Assembly (NCBI GenBank): GCA_964526565.1
Contig: CAZGMC010000103.1
Coordinates: 1-14,741, forward strand
From: CAZGMC01 sp964526565
GTDB lineage: Bacteria > Pseudomonadota > Alphaproteobacteria > DSM-16000 > Inquilinaceae
DNA: 14,741 bases
Reading direction: 5' to 3'
The notes under the pieces are model-generated. The model saw only the letters and a list, made by a program, of their open reading frames with translations. It ran no database searches and was not told where the DNA came from. Below, one piece after another: positions 5,892 to 12,186 of this stretch (positions are counted from its first letter, which is position 1; each line of letters starts with the position of its first letter). Made by a program: the position numbers and the translations under genes.

Positions 5892-6467
5892 TCAGTCGGC
5901 CGCCGCGTTCGAGGGGCCGCCGGACGCCCAGACCTCGATCAGTTCGGACAGTCGTCCGGCGTCGCCATTGCCTTCTCCGACTGGGCGATCAAGCGGAGCC
6001 GCGCCGGCTCGCGGCCCGGTCATTGACGCCGCGCGGTCGCCGCCCGGGGCGTACAGCAGCTCCGGCGGCGTATCGCCCGGCGCCGCCGGTGGCGCGGCAG
6101 GGACGAGTGGCCGCGGCGTTTCCGTCCCGCCGGACAGCGGCATGCCGCCCGCGGCATCAGCCGGATCCGCCGCAGCCGCTGCGTCCGCGGCCGCCTCGCC
6201 GTCCTCGGGCGCCACCACCGCGGCGGGCTCAATGCAGATCTCGCGTTCGGCATCGAACACCCGGTGCAGCGCGCAGTCCTCTTCCATCGCGTGAGAGATG
6301 TAGTGGTCGGTCAGGCTCTTGCCCGAGGCGGCATAGCTGATCCCGTCGCCGGCCAGCGAGCCGGCGGTGATGACCAGGGGCACGCCGCACCCGGCCAGCC
6401 CGAGCGCCGCCGCCACTGCCGTCGCGGCAGCCGGCATCGCCAGCGCCCTCGGGATGCAATCCGCCAT
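5892..6467 (-). CDS. Small lipoprotein of unknown function
   Basis: A 191-residue predicted lipoprotein. The signal peptide runs MADCIPRALAMPAAATAVAAALGLAGC, with the lipobox LAGC placing the lipidated cysteine at residue 27. The segment just after it (GDGISYAASGKSLTDHYISHAMEEDCALHRVF...EICIEP, about 39-82) resembles, from memory, a conserved alphaproteobacterial lipoprotein family with a SGKSLTDH...DC motif; two cysteines there could pair. Residues from about 83 on are low-complexity Ala/Pro/Gly/Asp-rich and probably disordered. The frame is open from 6545, but ATG 6467 has a strong AGGAG seven bases upstream and gives a correct signal peptide. It lies between puuA and potD on the same strand with its own promoter candidate. 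No function is assigned and a link to polyamine uptake is only positional. Confidence 0.8.
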   Translation of the reverse strand: MADCIPRALAMPAAATAVAAALGLAGCGVPLVITAGSLAGDGISYAASGKSLTDHYISHAMEEDCALHRVFDAEREICIEPAAVVAPEDGEAAADAAAAADPADAAGGMPLSGGTETPRPLVPAAPPAAPGDTPPELLYAPGGDRAASMTGPRAGAAPLDRPVGEGNGDAGRLSELIEVWASGGPSNAAAD

Positions 6468-6510
6468 TGCCCACTCCTCTCCCCGGCCGCGCGCGCCATG
6501 GTCAGCATTC

Positions 6511-6538
6511 AGGGTAGCATGCCGCCCCTGGGAGACAA
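6511..6538 (-). promoter_or_regulatory. Candidate promoter for the lipoprotein gene
   Basis: On the minus strand TTGTCT (6538-6533) and TACCCT (6516-6511) are spaced by 16 bp. GCTACCCT is a plausible -10 in GC-rich alphaproteobacteria. The leader would be about 35-40 bases. The match is moderate. Confidence 0.35.
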
Positions 6539-6688
6539 CCGGCAACGGCGCCGCTCAGTGCGACATGAACACCGGCTCGTCGGCGACGAGAATGCGGCTC
6601 ATACATCTTTACAACCCCTGCGATGATGCGGGAGAACAGCGACAATACCTTACGACCGGGGCCTGGACTGTCCATGATCCGCACCTGC

Positions 6689-6797
6689 CGTCACCGCGAG
6701 CGAAGCGACGCGGCCCAGTCCCGGCGGCGCCGGGTCCGAAAGGCCGTGGACCTGGCGTGCGGCGCCACTGGATTGCTTCGCTACGCTCGCAAAGACG
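6689..6797. repeat. Palindromic interspersed repeat (GCGAGCGAAGCGA type)
   Basis: The left arm (6689-6718) contains GCGAGCGAAGCGACGC and the right arm (6768-6797) contains GCTTCGCTACGCTCGC. The arms are about 30 bp long and roughly three quarters of their bases pair as an inverted repeat. The interior has two smaller inverted repeats (CCCGGC-GGC-GCCGGG at 6721-6735 and TGGCG...CGCCA around 6753-6767), so the whole could fold as a branched structure. From memory, sequences with GCGAGCGAAGCGAAGCAATCC and TGGATTGCTTCGCTACGCTCGC arms are widespread intergenic repeats in alphaproteobacteria. The left arm here has drifted from that form more than the right. Confidence 0.75.
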
Positions 6798-6918
6798 GGT
6801 TGGGACTTGTATTTTGAAATACTTCAGATCCTCGGAAAACGGAACGAGGCTCCGACGGCCTGTCTGCCGCCTTGCGACAGTTTCATCCAACGGGATCGAC
6901 CGGAACGGTCAGTGTGAA

Positions 6919-6938
6919 CTCGCAAAGGCGGGTTGGGA
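6919..6938 (+). repeat. Partial second copy of the repeat's right end
   Basis: These 20 bases match 6786-6805 (the end of the palindromic repeat and its flank) with one mismatch (6928 versus 6795). The two copies lie 133 bp apart in the same orientation. Only the tail of the element is present. Confidence 0.6.
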
Positions 6939-6961
6939 AAAGACGCCGCAAAACGGCGGCG
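6938..6961 (-). terminator. Rho-independent terminator of puuA
   Basis: Read on the minus strand, CGCCGC (6961-6956) pairs with GCGGCG (6949-6944) around a 6-base loop CGTTTT, followed directly by TCTTTT (6943-6938). It sits 52 bases past the puuA stop codon. This is the clearest intrinsic terminator in the window and suggests puuA is transcribed separately from the downstream lipoprotein and potDBC. Confidence 0.6.
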
Positions 6962-7003
6962 ACACGGCTGCAAGACGGGGCCGACACGGCGGCAAGACGG
7001 GGG
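6960..7003. repeat. Two 22-bp tandem units beside the puuA terminator
   Basis: The unit CGACACGGCTGCAAGACGGG plus two bases (6960-6981) is repeated at 6982-7003 with two mismatches (6969 versus 6991 and the last base). A more diverged relative overlaps the terminator stem upstream. It lies in the 3' region of puuA and overlaps the terminator stem by two bases. Confidence 0.6.
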
Positions 7004-7013
7004 CCGGGCCACC

Positions 7014-8414
7014 CTACACGTTCAACAACAGGTTCTCCCGCTCCCACGAGCTGATCACCTGCTGGTAGGCGTCGTATTCGGCCATCTTCACGTACCATAC
7101 GGCGTCCATGAAGCTGTCGCCCAGCACGCCGCGCAGCGGCTTCGACGAGGTGAACTTGGCCAGGCTCTCGTACAGGTGCCGCGGCAGGGTGAAGGCCAGG
7201 CGCTTGGCGCTGCCGGTCACCGGCGGCGACGGCGTGAGCTGCTGCATCATGCCCAGATAGCCGCACGCCAGCGACCCGGCAATCATCAGGTAGGGATTGG
7301 CGTCGGCGCCGGCGACCCGGTTCTCGACCCGCATGTTGTCCGGCTCCGAGCGCGGCACGCGAAAGCCCACGGTGCGGTTGTCGCGGCCCCAGTGCACGTT
7401 GATCGGGGCGTCGCTGTTCGGGTCCAGCCGCCGGTATGAATTCACATTGGGCGCGAACAGCGGCATCGCCGCCGGCACGAACTTCTGCAGCCCGGCGATG
7501 AACGAGCGGAACAGCGGCGACTCCCCGCCGTCCTCGCCGGCGAACAGGTTGTGCCCCGTGGCCAGGTCGACCACGCTCTGGTGCAGGTGCATGGCGCTGC
7601 CCGGCTCGCGCTGCATCGGCTTGGCCATGAAGGTGGCGTAGACCTTGTGGCGCAGCGCCGCCTCGCGCACGGTGCGCTTGAACACCAGCACCTGGTCGGC
7701 CAGGTCCAGCGCGTCGCCGTGGTTGAAGTTGATCTCGATCTGGGCGGCGCCGGCCTCATGGCTCAAGGTGTCCACGTCCAGGTCCATGGCGTCGCAGTAG
7801 TCGTAGACGTCCTCGAAGATCGGGTCGAACTCGTTGACGGCGTCGATGCCATAGGCCTGCCGCCCGGTCTCCGGCCGGCCCGAGCGCCCGGTCGGCGGCT
7901 CCAGCGGATAGTCCGGGTCGTCGTTCATGCGCACCAGGAAGAATTCCAGCTCCGGCGCCACCAGCGGCCGCCAGCCCTGCTCCTCGTAGAGCCTGAGCAC
8001 CCGGCGCAGCACGTGGCGCGGCGAGATCTCCACCGGGCCGCCGTCGGCATAGACGCAGTCGCAGATGACCTGGGCGGTCGGCTCCTCGTACCACGGCACG
8101 ACGCGGATCGACCCGGGGTCGGGGACCAGATAGACGTCGATCGTCGCGGGATCGGTGATGTCTTCGCTGGCCGGATAGTCGCCGGTCACGGTCTGCACGA
8201 AGATCGACTCGGGCAGGCGCATGCCCTGATGGCGCAGGCCGCCGAGGAACTTGTCGTCGGGCAGGATCTTGCCGCGGGCAATGCCGTTCATGTCGGGCAC
8301 CAGGCATTCCACCTCGGTGATGCGGTGCTGCTTGATGAAGACTTCCAGCCGCTCGGCACTGTCCGGCCACTGCCCAACGTCGCCGCTGCGTGCGGCGGTC
8401 TCGCCCTTTGCCAT
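7014..8414 (-). CDS. puuA: Glutamine synthetase family protein, gamma-glutamylputrescine synthetase-like
   Basis: A 466-residue type I glutamine-synthetase fold enzyme. The E. coli relative PuuA joins glutamate to putrescine using ATP, the first step of the Puu degradation route. Landmarks seen are DMNGIARGK (41-49), the catalytic-core APELEFFL (153-160), a second glutamate pair in SHEAGAAQIEIN (218-229), the ATP/substrate segment KPMQREPGSAMHLHQS (265-280), NRTVGFRVP and the C-terminal RVENRVAGADANPYL. There is no adenylylation-site loop typical of GlnA. The frame is open to 8609, but the ATG at 8414 has GGAGGG nine bases upstream and gives the usual length (E. coli PuuA is about 472). It is divergent from flp and upstream of potDBC on the same strand, which supports a polyamine substrate; another amine acceptor remains possible. 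Confidence 0.85.
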   Translation of the reverse strand: MAKGETAARSGDVGQWPDSAERLEVFIKQHRITEVECLVPDMNGIARGKILPDDKFLGGLRHQGMRLPESIFVQTVTGDYPASEDITDPATIDVYLVPDPGSIRVVPWYEEPTAQVICDCVYADGGPVEISPRHVLRRVLRLYEEQGWRPLVAPELEFFLVRMNDDPDYPLEPPTGRSGRPETGRQAYGIDAVNEFDPIFEDVYDYCDAMDLDVDTLSHEAGAAQIEINFNHGDALDLADQVLVFKRTVREAALRHKVYATFMAKPMQREPGSAMHLHQSVVDLATGHNLFAGEDGGESPLFRSFIAGLQKFVPAAMPLFAPNVNSYRRLDPNSDAPINVHWGRDNRTVGFRVPRSEPDNMRVENRVAGADANPYLMIAGSLACGYLGMMQQLTPSPPVTGSAKRLAFTLPRHLYESLAKFTSSKPLRGVLGDSFMDAVWYVKMAEYDAYQQVISSWERENLLLNV

Positions 8415-8658
8415 CGCGGCCGTCCCTCCGTCTGCCGTCGTGCGCGCCGCAACCCGGCGCGCTGTCGCGACCCGCGTACACTCATAGCGTAAAACGGTGG
8501 CCGGGTGCATGGCCGGCGTGCGGCCGGGAGGGGCCGTGGGCAGCGGCGACCGCTCCGTCGGCGGCGCGCCGGCCCGTGCCGGGTGGCAAGGCGGCGGCGC
8601 GGCGATCACTTTTGGCGAATGTCTTGATTGTCCCTTAAAGCCGGTTGATGCGGATTTT

Positions 8659-8687
8659 CTGTCAAACCCCCTGTACCATTGTATAGT
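8659..8687 (+). promoter_or_regulatory. Candidate sigma70-type promoter for flp
   Basis: CTGTCA (8659-8664) and TATAGT (8682-8687) are spaced by 17 bp and match consensus at 4/6 and 5/6. Transcription would start near 8694, giving a leader of about 125 bases before the flp ATG. Confidence 0.5.
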
Positions 8688-8697
8688 TATTGAGCTT

Positions 8698-8713
8698 TAT
8701 GTACGGATACATA
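8698..8713. promoter_or_regulatory. Inverted repeat just downstream of the flp promoter (possible operator)
   Basis: TATGTA and TACATA are perfect 6-bp arms around CGGA. The site begins about 11 bp after the -10 box, at the predicted transcript start, a position where a bound repressor would block initiation or early elongation. It could also be a weak 5' leader hairpin. No known regulator is assigned. Confidence 0.4.
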
Positions 8714-8817
8714 CAACCCTCGTAAAATCTGCCTTGCTCATTTAACCGTTTCTTAGGAGCTGGTCCCCTAGATTGGTGCCGTTGCAGTTCCCGTGGCTAA
8801 GCATGGAGGGCCAGGAA

Positions 8818-8991
8818 ATGACCACGTTCCGCAAGTTCATTCGCGACGAATCCGGTGCCACCGCCATCGAGTACGGCCTGATCGCCGCCCTCGTCGCCGT
8901 CGCCATCGTCGGCGCACTCGGTCTGCTCGGCGGCGAGCTCGACCGCATCTTCACCGACGTCACGACCGTTCTCGAGACGGCGCAGACCTGA
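8818..8991 (+). CDS. flp: Flp/Fap type IVb pilin subunit
   Basis: A 57-residue prepilin and the major subunit of the Tad (tight adherence) pilus. The leader MTTFRKFIRDESG (1-13) ends in the glycine cut by the prepilin peptidase, and the mature protein begins ATAIEYGLIAALVAVAIV, with the Glu at +5 and Tyr at +6 that define Flp pilins. The single hydrophobic helix packs the pilus core. A GGAGGG seven bases upstream fixes the start at 8818 and rules out the longer frame from 8773. It is the first gene of the tad locus, set apart from cpaA by 231 bp with hairpins, so it is probably expressed at a higher level than the rest. Only one pilin gene is present in the window. Confidence 0.96.
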   Translation: MTTFRKFIRDESGATAIEYGLIAALVAVAIVGALGLLGGELDRIFTDVTTVLETAQT

Positions 8992-9054
8992 CGCATTCAT
9001 CACCTGTCGCCCGGGAGCCGGCCCGGCACCCGCCACGGTGACAGGCAGCCTGCC

Positions 9055-9074
9055 GCCGCGCCGCGCGGCGCGGC
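9055..9074. repeat. 20-bp perfect palindrome in the flp-cpaA spacer
   Basis: GCCGCGCCGC followed directly by GCGGCGCGGC is a perfect 10+10 palindrome that would fold in RNA as a very stable GC hairpin. It lies 63 bp after the flp stop. No T-run follows. It probably stabilises the 3' end of flp mRNA or slows read-through into cpaA. Confidence 0.6.
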
Positions 9075-9132
9075 TGGATCAGGGCCAACGTCAAGCGAAC
9101 GAGGTTGCCGATCGCGGCTGGACCAGGGGAAA

Positions 9133-9159
9133 GGGGACGGGGTTCGACGCCCGGTCCCT
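9133..9159 (+). other. Second hairpin in the flp-cpaA spacer
   Basis: GGGAC (9134-9138) pairs with GTCCC (9154-9158), and after one G-G mismatch GGG (9140-9142) pairs with CCC (9150-9152) around a 7-base loop TTCGACG. It lies 64 bases before the cpaA start codon and lacks a T-run. Confidence 0.5.
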
Positions 9160-9222
9160 GCCCTCTGATCTTCCTTACCGTGACGCCCTGCGGCCTCGCC
9201 TTCGCGCGCCGTAGAGGCGACG

Positions 9223-9723
9223 ATGCCAGTTCCGAGCGTCGACCAGTGCGTATTGCTGGCGATGGCGGCCATCCTGGTATGGGCCGCCGCCAGCGACGCC
9301 CTGACCATGACCATCCCCAACCGCCTGTCCGTGGCGCTGGCCGCGCTCTATCCGGCCTGGGTCATGGCGGCATGGCCGGCGGTCGACCCGCTCGGCGGGC
9401 TGGCCGCCGCGGCGATCGTGCTGGCCGTCGGCTTTGCCGGGTTCACCCTGGGCCTGACCGGCGGCGGCGACGTCAAGCTGCTGACCGCGCTGAGCCTGTG
9501 GGCAGGCTTGTCGCAACTTGTCGAACTTCTCTTCGTCATCGCTTTAATTGGTGGCGCCATGGCATTGGCGACATTAGGATTGTTGACGATCCGGCGTTAC
9601 GCGTTTATCCTGCGTGGCGCGGACGACGGCAACCGCAGCTCGCTGATCCGGCAACCGATTCCCTATGGCGTCGCCATCGCCCTCGGGGGTGCCGTCCTGG
9701 CGCTCCGTCTTGCGGGCGGGTGA
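9223..9723 (+). CDS. cpaA: Prepilin peptidase CpaA (TadV), A24 aspartic protease
   Basis: A 166-residue polytopic inner-membrane protease that cuts the leader from Flp. Both active-site aspartates of the A24 family are visible: Asp25 in AAASDALTMTIPNRL (21-35) and Asp83 in the GGGDVKLLTALSLW motif (80-93). It is the short Tad-type form without the N-methyltransferase domain of PilD. Hydrophobic segments lie at about 8-24, 40-52, 58-78, 92-118 and 148-164. AGAGG lies about seven bases before the ATG. It is followed by cpaB after 21 bp. Confidence 0.93.
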   Translation: MPVPSVDQCVLLAMAAILVWAAASDALTMTIPNRLSVALAALYPAWVMAAWPAVDPLGGLAAAAIVLAVGFAGFTLGLTGGGDVKLLTALSLWAGLSQLVELLFVIALIGGAMALATLGLLTIRRYAFILRGADDGNRSSLIRQPIPYGVAIALGGAVLALRLAGG

Positions 9724-9744
9724 GCGGCCCTATGGGAGACCGCC

Positions 9745-10785
9745 ATGTGGGTACGTGCAGTGCTGCTTCTGGTCCTCGCCGGCGGCGTCGGCTACGGGAC
9801 CATTCAACTGGCCCAGCAATGGCTGGCCAACGAGCGGGCCCAGCGCGTCGCCGCGCCCGCCGCGCCGGCGACGCCGCCGTCACAACCGGACCCCAGCACG
9901 TTCGTGCTCGTCGCCGCCGATGACCTGGCCATCGGCCGGTTCATCGGCTTGGACGACCTGCGCTGGCAGGGCTGGCCCGACGATTCCGTGCCCGACTCCT
10001 ATGTCGTGCGCGGCGAGGCCGATCCGGCCGCCTTCGCCGGGGCGGTGACGCGCAGCAGCGTCGCCGCCGGTCAGCCGATCATCGCCGGCCAACTCGTGCG
10101 CCCCGGCGAACGGGGCTTCCTGGCGGCGGTGCTGGGGCCGGGCATGCGCGCCGTGACCATTCCCATCAACGACCGCACCGGCATTGCCGGGTTCGTCCAC
10201 CCCGGCGACCGCGTCGACATCATCCTGACGCACCGCTTCCGCATCGTCGGCGACCTGCTGTTCGAGGGCCTGACCGACATCTCCGAGGAGCGCACCGTCA
10301 GCGAGACGGTGCTGCGCGACATGCGCGTGCTGGCCATCGACCAGATCCTCGACGACATGGGCCAGGGCGCCCAGCTCGCCCGGCTCGTCACCCTGGAGGT
10401 GACGCCGCGCCAGGCCGAGATCATCAACGTCATGCTCGACATCGGCTCGCTGTCGCTGAGCCTGCGCAGCCTGGCCGACCCGCAGCAGCCGGAGATCGCC
10501 GGCACCCTGGCCAGTCTCGGCATCGACATCGGCTTGGCGTCCCAGTCCGAGGCCGACCCGTATGTCGGGGCCGCGGCGCTGCTGGAGCCGACCAACGGCC
10601 GCACCATCACCTATGACAGCGACGTCTCGCTGGTGGTGCCGTCGCTGGAGGACCTGCTGCTGCCGGGCCTGGATGAACCCGCGGAGCCGGTAAAGGACGA
10701 TGGCGACCCGGCGCCCATCCCCGACGCCGCCGAATACGAGGTCACGATCTTCCGCGGCAGCGCCTCGCCCACTGCCCGCAACTGA
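9745..10785 (+). CDS. cpaB: Flp pilus assembly protein CpaB (RcpC)
   Basis: A 346-residue periplasmic assembly protein of the Tad system, anchored by an N-terminal hydrophobic helix (about 4-26) and thought to work with the outer-membrane secretin. A Pro/Ala-rich linker (36-50) leads to a SAF-type domain (FVLVAADDLAIGRFIGLDDL..., about 53-112). The RcpC/CpaB domain follows, with RAVTIPINDRTGIAGFVHPGDRVDIILT (about 135-162). VLRDMRVLAIDQ and VTLEVTPRQAEII come further on. The C-terminal third (about 265-346) is acidic and Pro-rich with little similarity that I recognise. GGGAG precedes the ATG. It is 15 bp upstream of cpaC. Confidence 0.93.
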   Translation: MWVRAVLLLVLAGGVGYGTIQLAQQWLANERAQRVAAPAAPATPPSQPDPSTFVLVAADDLAIGRFIGLDDLRWQGWPDDSVPDSYVVRGEADPAAFAGAVTRSSVAAGQPIIAGQLVRPGERGFLAAVLGPGMRAVTIPINDRTGIAGFVHPGDRVDIILTHRFRIVGDLLFEGLTDISEERTVSETVLRDMRVLAIDQILDDMGQGAQLARLVTLEVTPRQAEIINVMLDIGSLSLSLRSLADPQQPEIAGTLASLGIDIGLASQSEADPYVGAAALLEPTNGRTITYDSDVSLVVPSLEDLLLPGLDEPAEPVKDDGDPAPIPDAAEYEVTIFRGSASPTARN

Positions 10786-10800
10786 GAGGGAACCCGTGCC

Positions 10801-12174
10801 ATGGCATCGGTGCACCGCCTGCTCGTCACCGTCCTCGCCTTCGCCCTGGCGGTCCTGCCCGGGGCGGCGGCCGATGCCGTGGAAATCCTCGACGGCCAGA
10901 CCACGACGCTGACGCTGGACGTCGGCAACGGCCGACTGATCCGCCTCGACGGGCCGGCCGCCTCGGTGCTGGTGGCCGACCCGGACATCGCCGACGTGGC
11001 CTCGGTGTCGCCGGCGGTGATCTGGGTCTATGCCGTCCTGCCCGGCGAGACCAACGTCTTCGCCGTCGATGCCAGCGACAACGTGGTCGCCAATGTTCGG
11101 GTGCTGGTGCGCCAGAGCGTTGCCCAGGCCCGCCGGGCCATGCGCGAGGTGTCGCCCGGCGGCCGCGTCGAGGTATCCCCGGTCGGCGAGGACACGCTGA
11201 TGCTGACCGGCACGGTGTCGTCGCCGTCGGAGGCCGCCGACGTGGCCCGCGTCGCCAGTGCCTTCGTTCCCGGGGCGAACGTCATCAACCGGACCACGGT
11301 CGAAGGCCCGACCCAGATCAACCTGCGCGTCCGCATCGCCGAGGTGTCGCGTGACGCCCTGCGCGACCTGGGCATCCAGTGGAACGTCCTGTTCTCCGCC
11401 GGCCAGTTCGTAGGCGAGTTCGCCACCCTGGGCTTCACCGACGTGCCGTTCCTGATTCCCGACGGCGCCAGCGGCCTGGGGCTCAACTTCACCGGCGACA
11501 ATGTCGACCTGAACCTGGCGATCGACGCCCTGCAGCAGGCCAACCTGGCCATGATCCTGGCCGAGCCGAACCTGACCGCGCTGTCGGGCGAGACCGCCAG
11601 CTTCCTGGCCGGCGGCGAGTTCCCCATCCCGGTGGCCCAGGAGGAGGGCGAGATTTCCGTGGAGTTCAAGGAGTTCGGCGTATCGCTGTCGTTCACGCCG
11701 ACGGTGCTCGACAACGGCCGCATCAGCCTGCGTGTCCGCCCCGAGGTCAGCTCGATTTCCCAGGCCAACAGCGTCGTCGCCGCCGGCATCCAGGTGCCGT
11801 CGCTGGTCACCCGCCGCGCCGAGACCACCGTCGAGCTGGCCAGCGGCCAGACCTTCGCGATCGCCGGGCTGTTCCAGAGCATCGTCAGCGACAATCGCGA
11901 CGTCGTGCCGCTGATGGGCGAGCTGCCGATCCTGGGTCCGCTGTTCCAGTCGCAGCAGTTCCAGCGCAACGAGACCGAGCTGGTCATCGCCGTCACGCCC
12001 TATCTGGTCCGGCCGGTGTCGGGCCCCGCCGACACGCTGCTGCCCACCTCGCAGCTGACGGAGCCCACCGACCGGACGGCCGACGACCTCCTGTTCAACC
12101 GGCCGCCCGCGGCAGCCGCACTCGTCTCGCCCGCCGGCGGCAGCGGCTCCGGCGCCGGTTTCATTCTGAACTGA
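10801..12174 (+). CDS. cpaC: Tad pilus outer-membrane secretin CpaC (RcpA)
   Basis: A 457-residue type II/III secretin that forms the outer-membrane pore for the pilus. A Sec signal peptide (1 to about 24, ending PGAAA) is followed by the pilus-formation N-terminal domain (about 28-105, with VADPDIADVASVSP), a BON-like module (about 107-170), and the secretin domain (about 173-405). The last contains INLRVRIAEVSRDALRDLGIQW, FLAGGEFPIPVAQ, the signature VPLMGELPILGPLF (368-381), and the ELVIAVTPYLVRP end (about 393-405). A Ser/Gly-rich tail of about 50 residues follows. GAGGG stands before the ATG at 10801. It is followed 12 bp later by cpaD, which encodes its likely lipoprotein partner. Confidence 0.95.
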   Translation: MASVHRLLVTVLAFALAVLPGAAADAVEILDGQTTTLTLDVGNGRLIRLDGPAASVLVADPDIADVASVSPAVIWVYAVLPGETNVFAVDASDNVVANVRVLVRQSVAQARRAMREVSPGGRVEVSPVGEDTLMLTGTVSSPSEAADVARVASAFVPGANVINRTTVEGPTQINLRVRIAEVSRDALRDLGIQWNVLFSAGQFVGEFATLGFTDVPFLIPDGASGLGLNFTGDNVDLNLAIDALQQANLAMILAEPNLTALSGETASFLAGGEFPIPVAQEEGEISVEFKEFGVSLSFTPTVLDNGRISLRVRPEVSSISQANSVVAAGIQVPSLVTRRAETTVELASGQTFAIAGLFQSIVSDNRDVVPLMGELPILGPLFQSQQFQRNETELVIAVTPYLVRPVSGPADTLLPTSQLTEPTDRTADDLLFNRPPAAAALVSPAGGSGSGAGFILN

Positions 12175-12186
12175 GGGAGGCCGCCC

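Larger units (their letters stand above)
6468..7013. other. Repeat-rich spacer between puuA and the lipoprotein gene
   Basis: No credible gene was found in these 546 bases. They hold, in plus order, the lipoprotein promoter candidate, a palindromic interspersed repeat (6689-6797), an AT-rich inverted repeat GTATTT-TG-AAATAC (6809-6822), a partial second copy of the repeat end (6919-6938), the puuA terminator (6938-6961) and two 22-bp tandem units (6960-7003). The plus-strand ORF at 6623-6817 is a translation of the repeat. Confidence 0.75.
8415..8817. other. Divergent intergenic region between puuA and flp
   Basis: No gene was found in these 403 bases. The puuA side (8415-8600) is GC-rich and shows only its ribosome-binding site clearly; I could not place a convincing puuA promoter. 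The flp side (about 8600-8760) is distinctly AT-richer and contains the flp promoter candidate and the TATGTA-CGGA-TACATA inverted repeat. Confidence 0.7.

Noticed and set aside
6623..6817. 64-codon plus-strand ORF (contains RHRERSDAAQS and LLRYARKDG)
   Set aside because: This is the translation of the palindromic repeat at 6689-6797, a common source of false gene calls.
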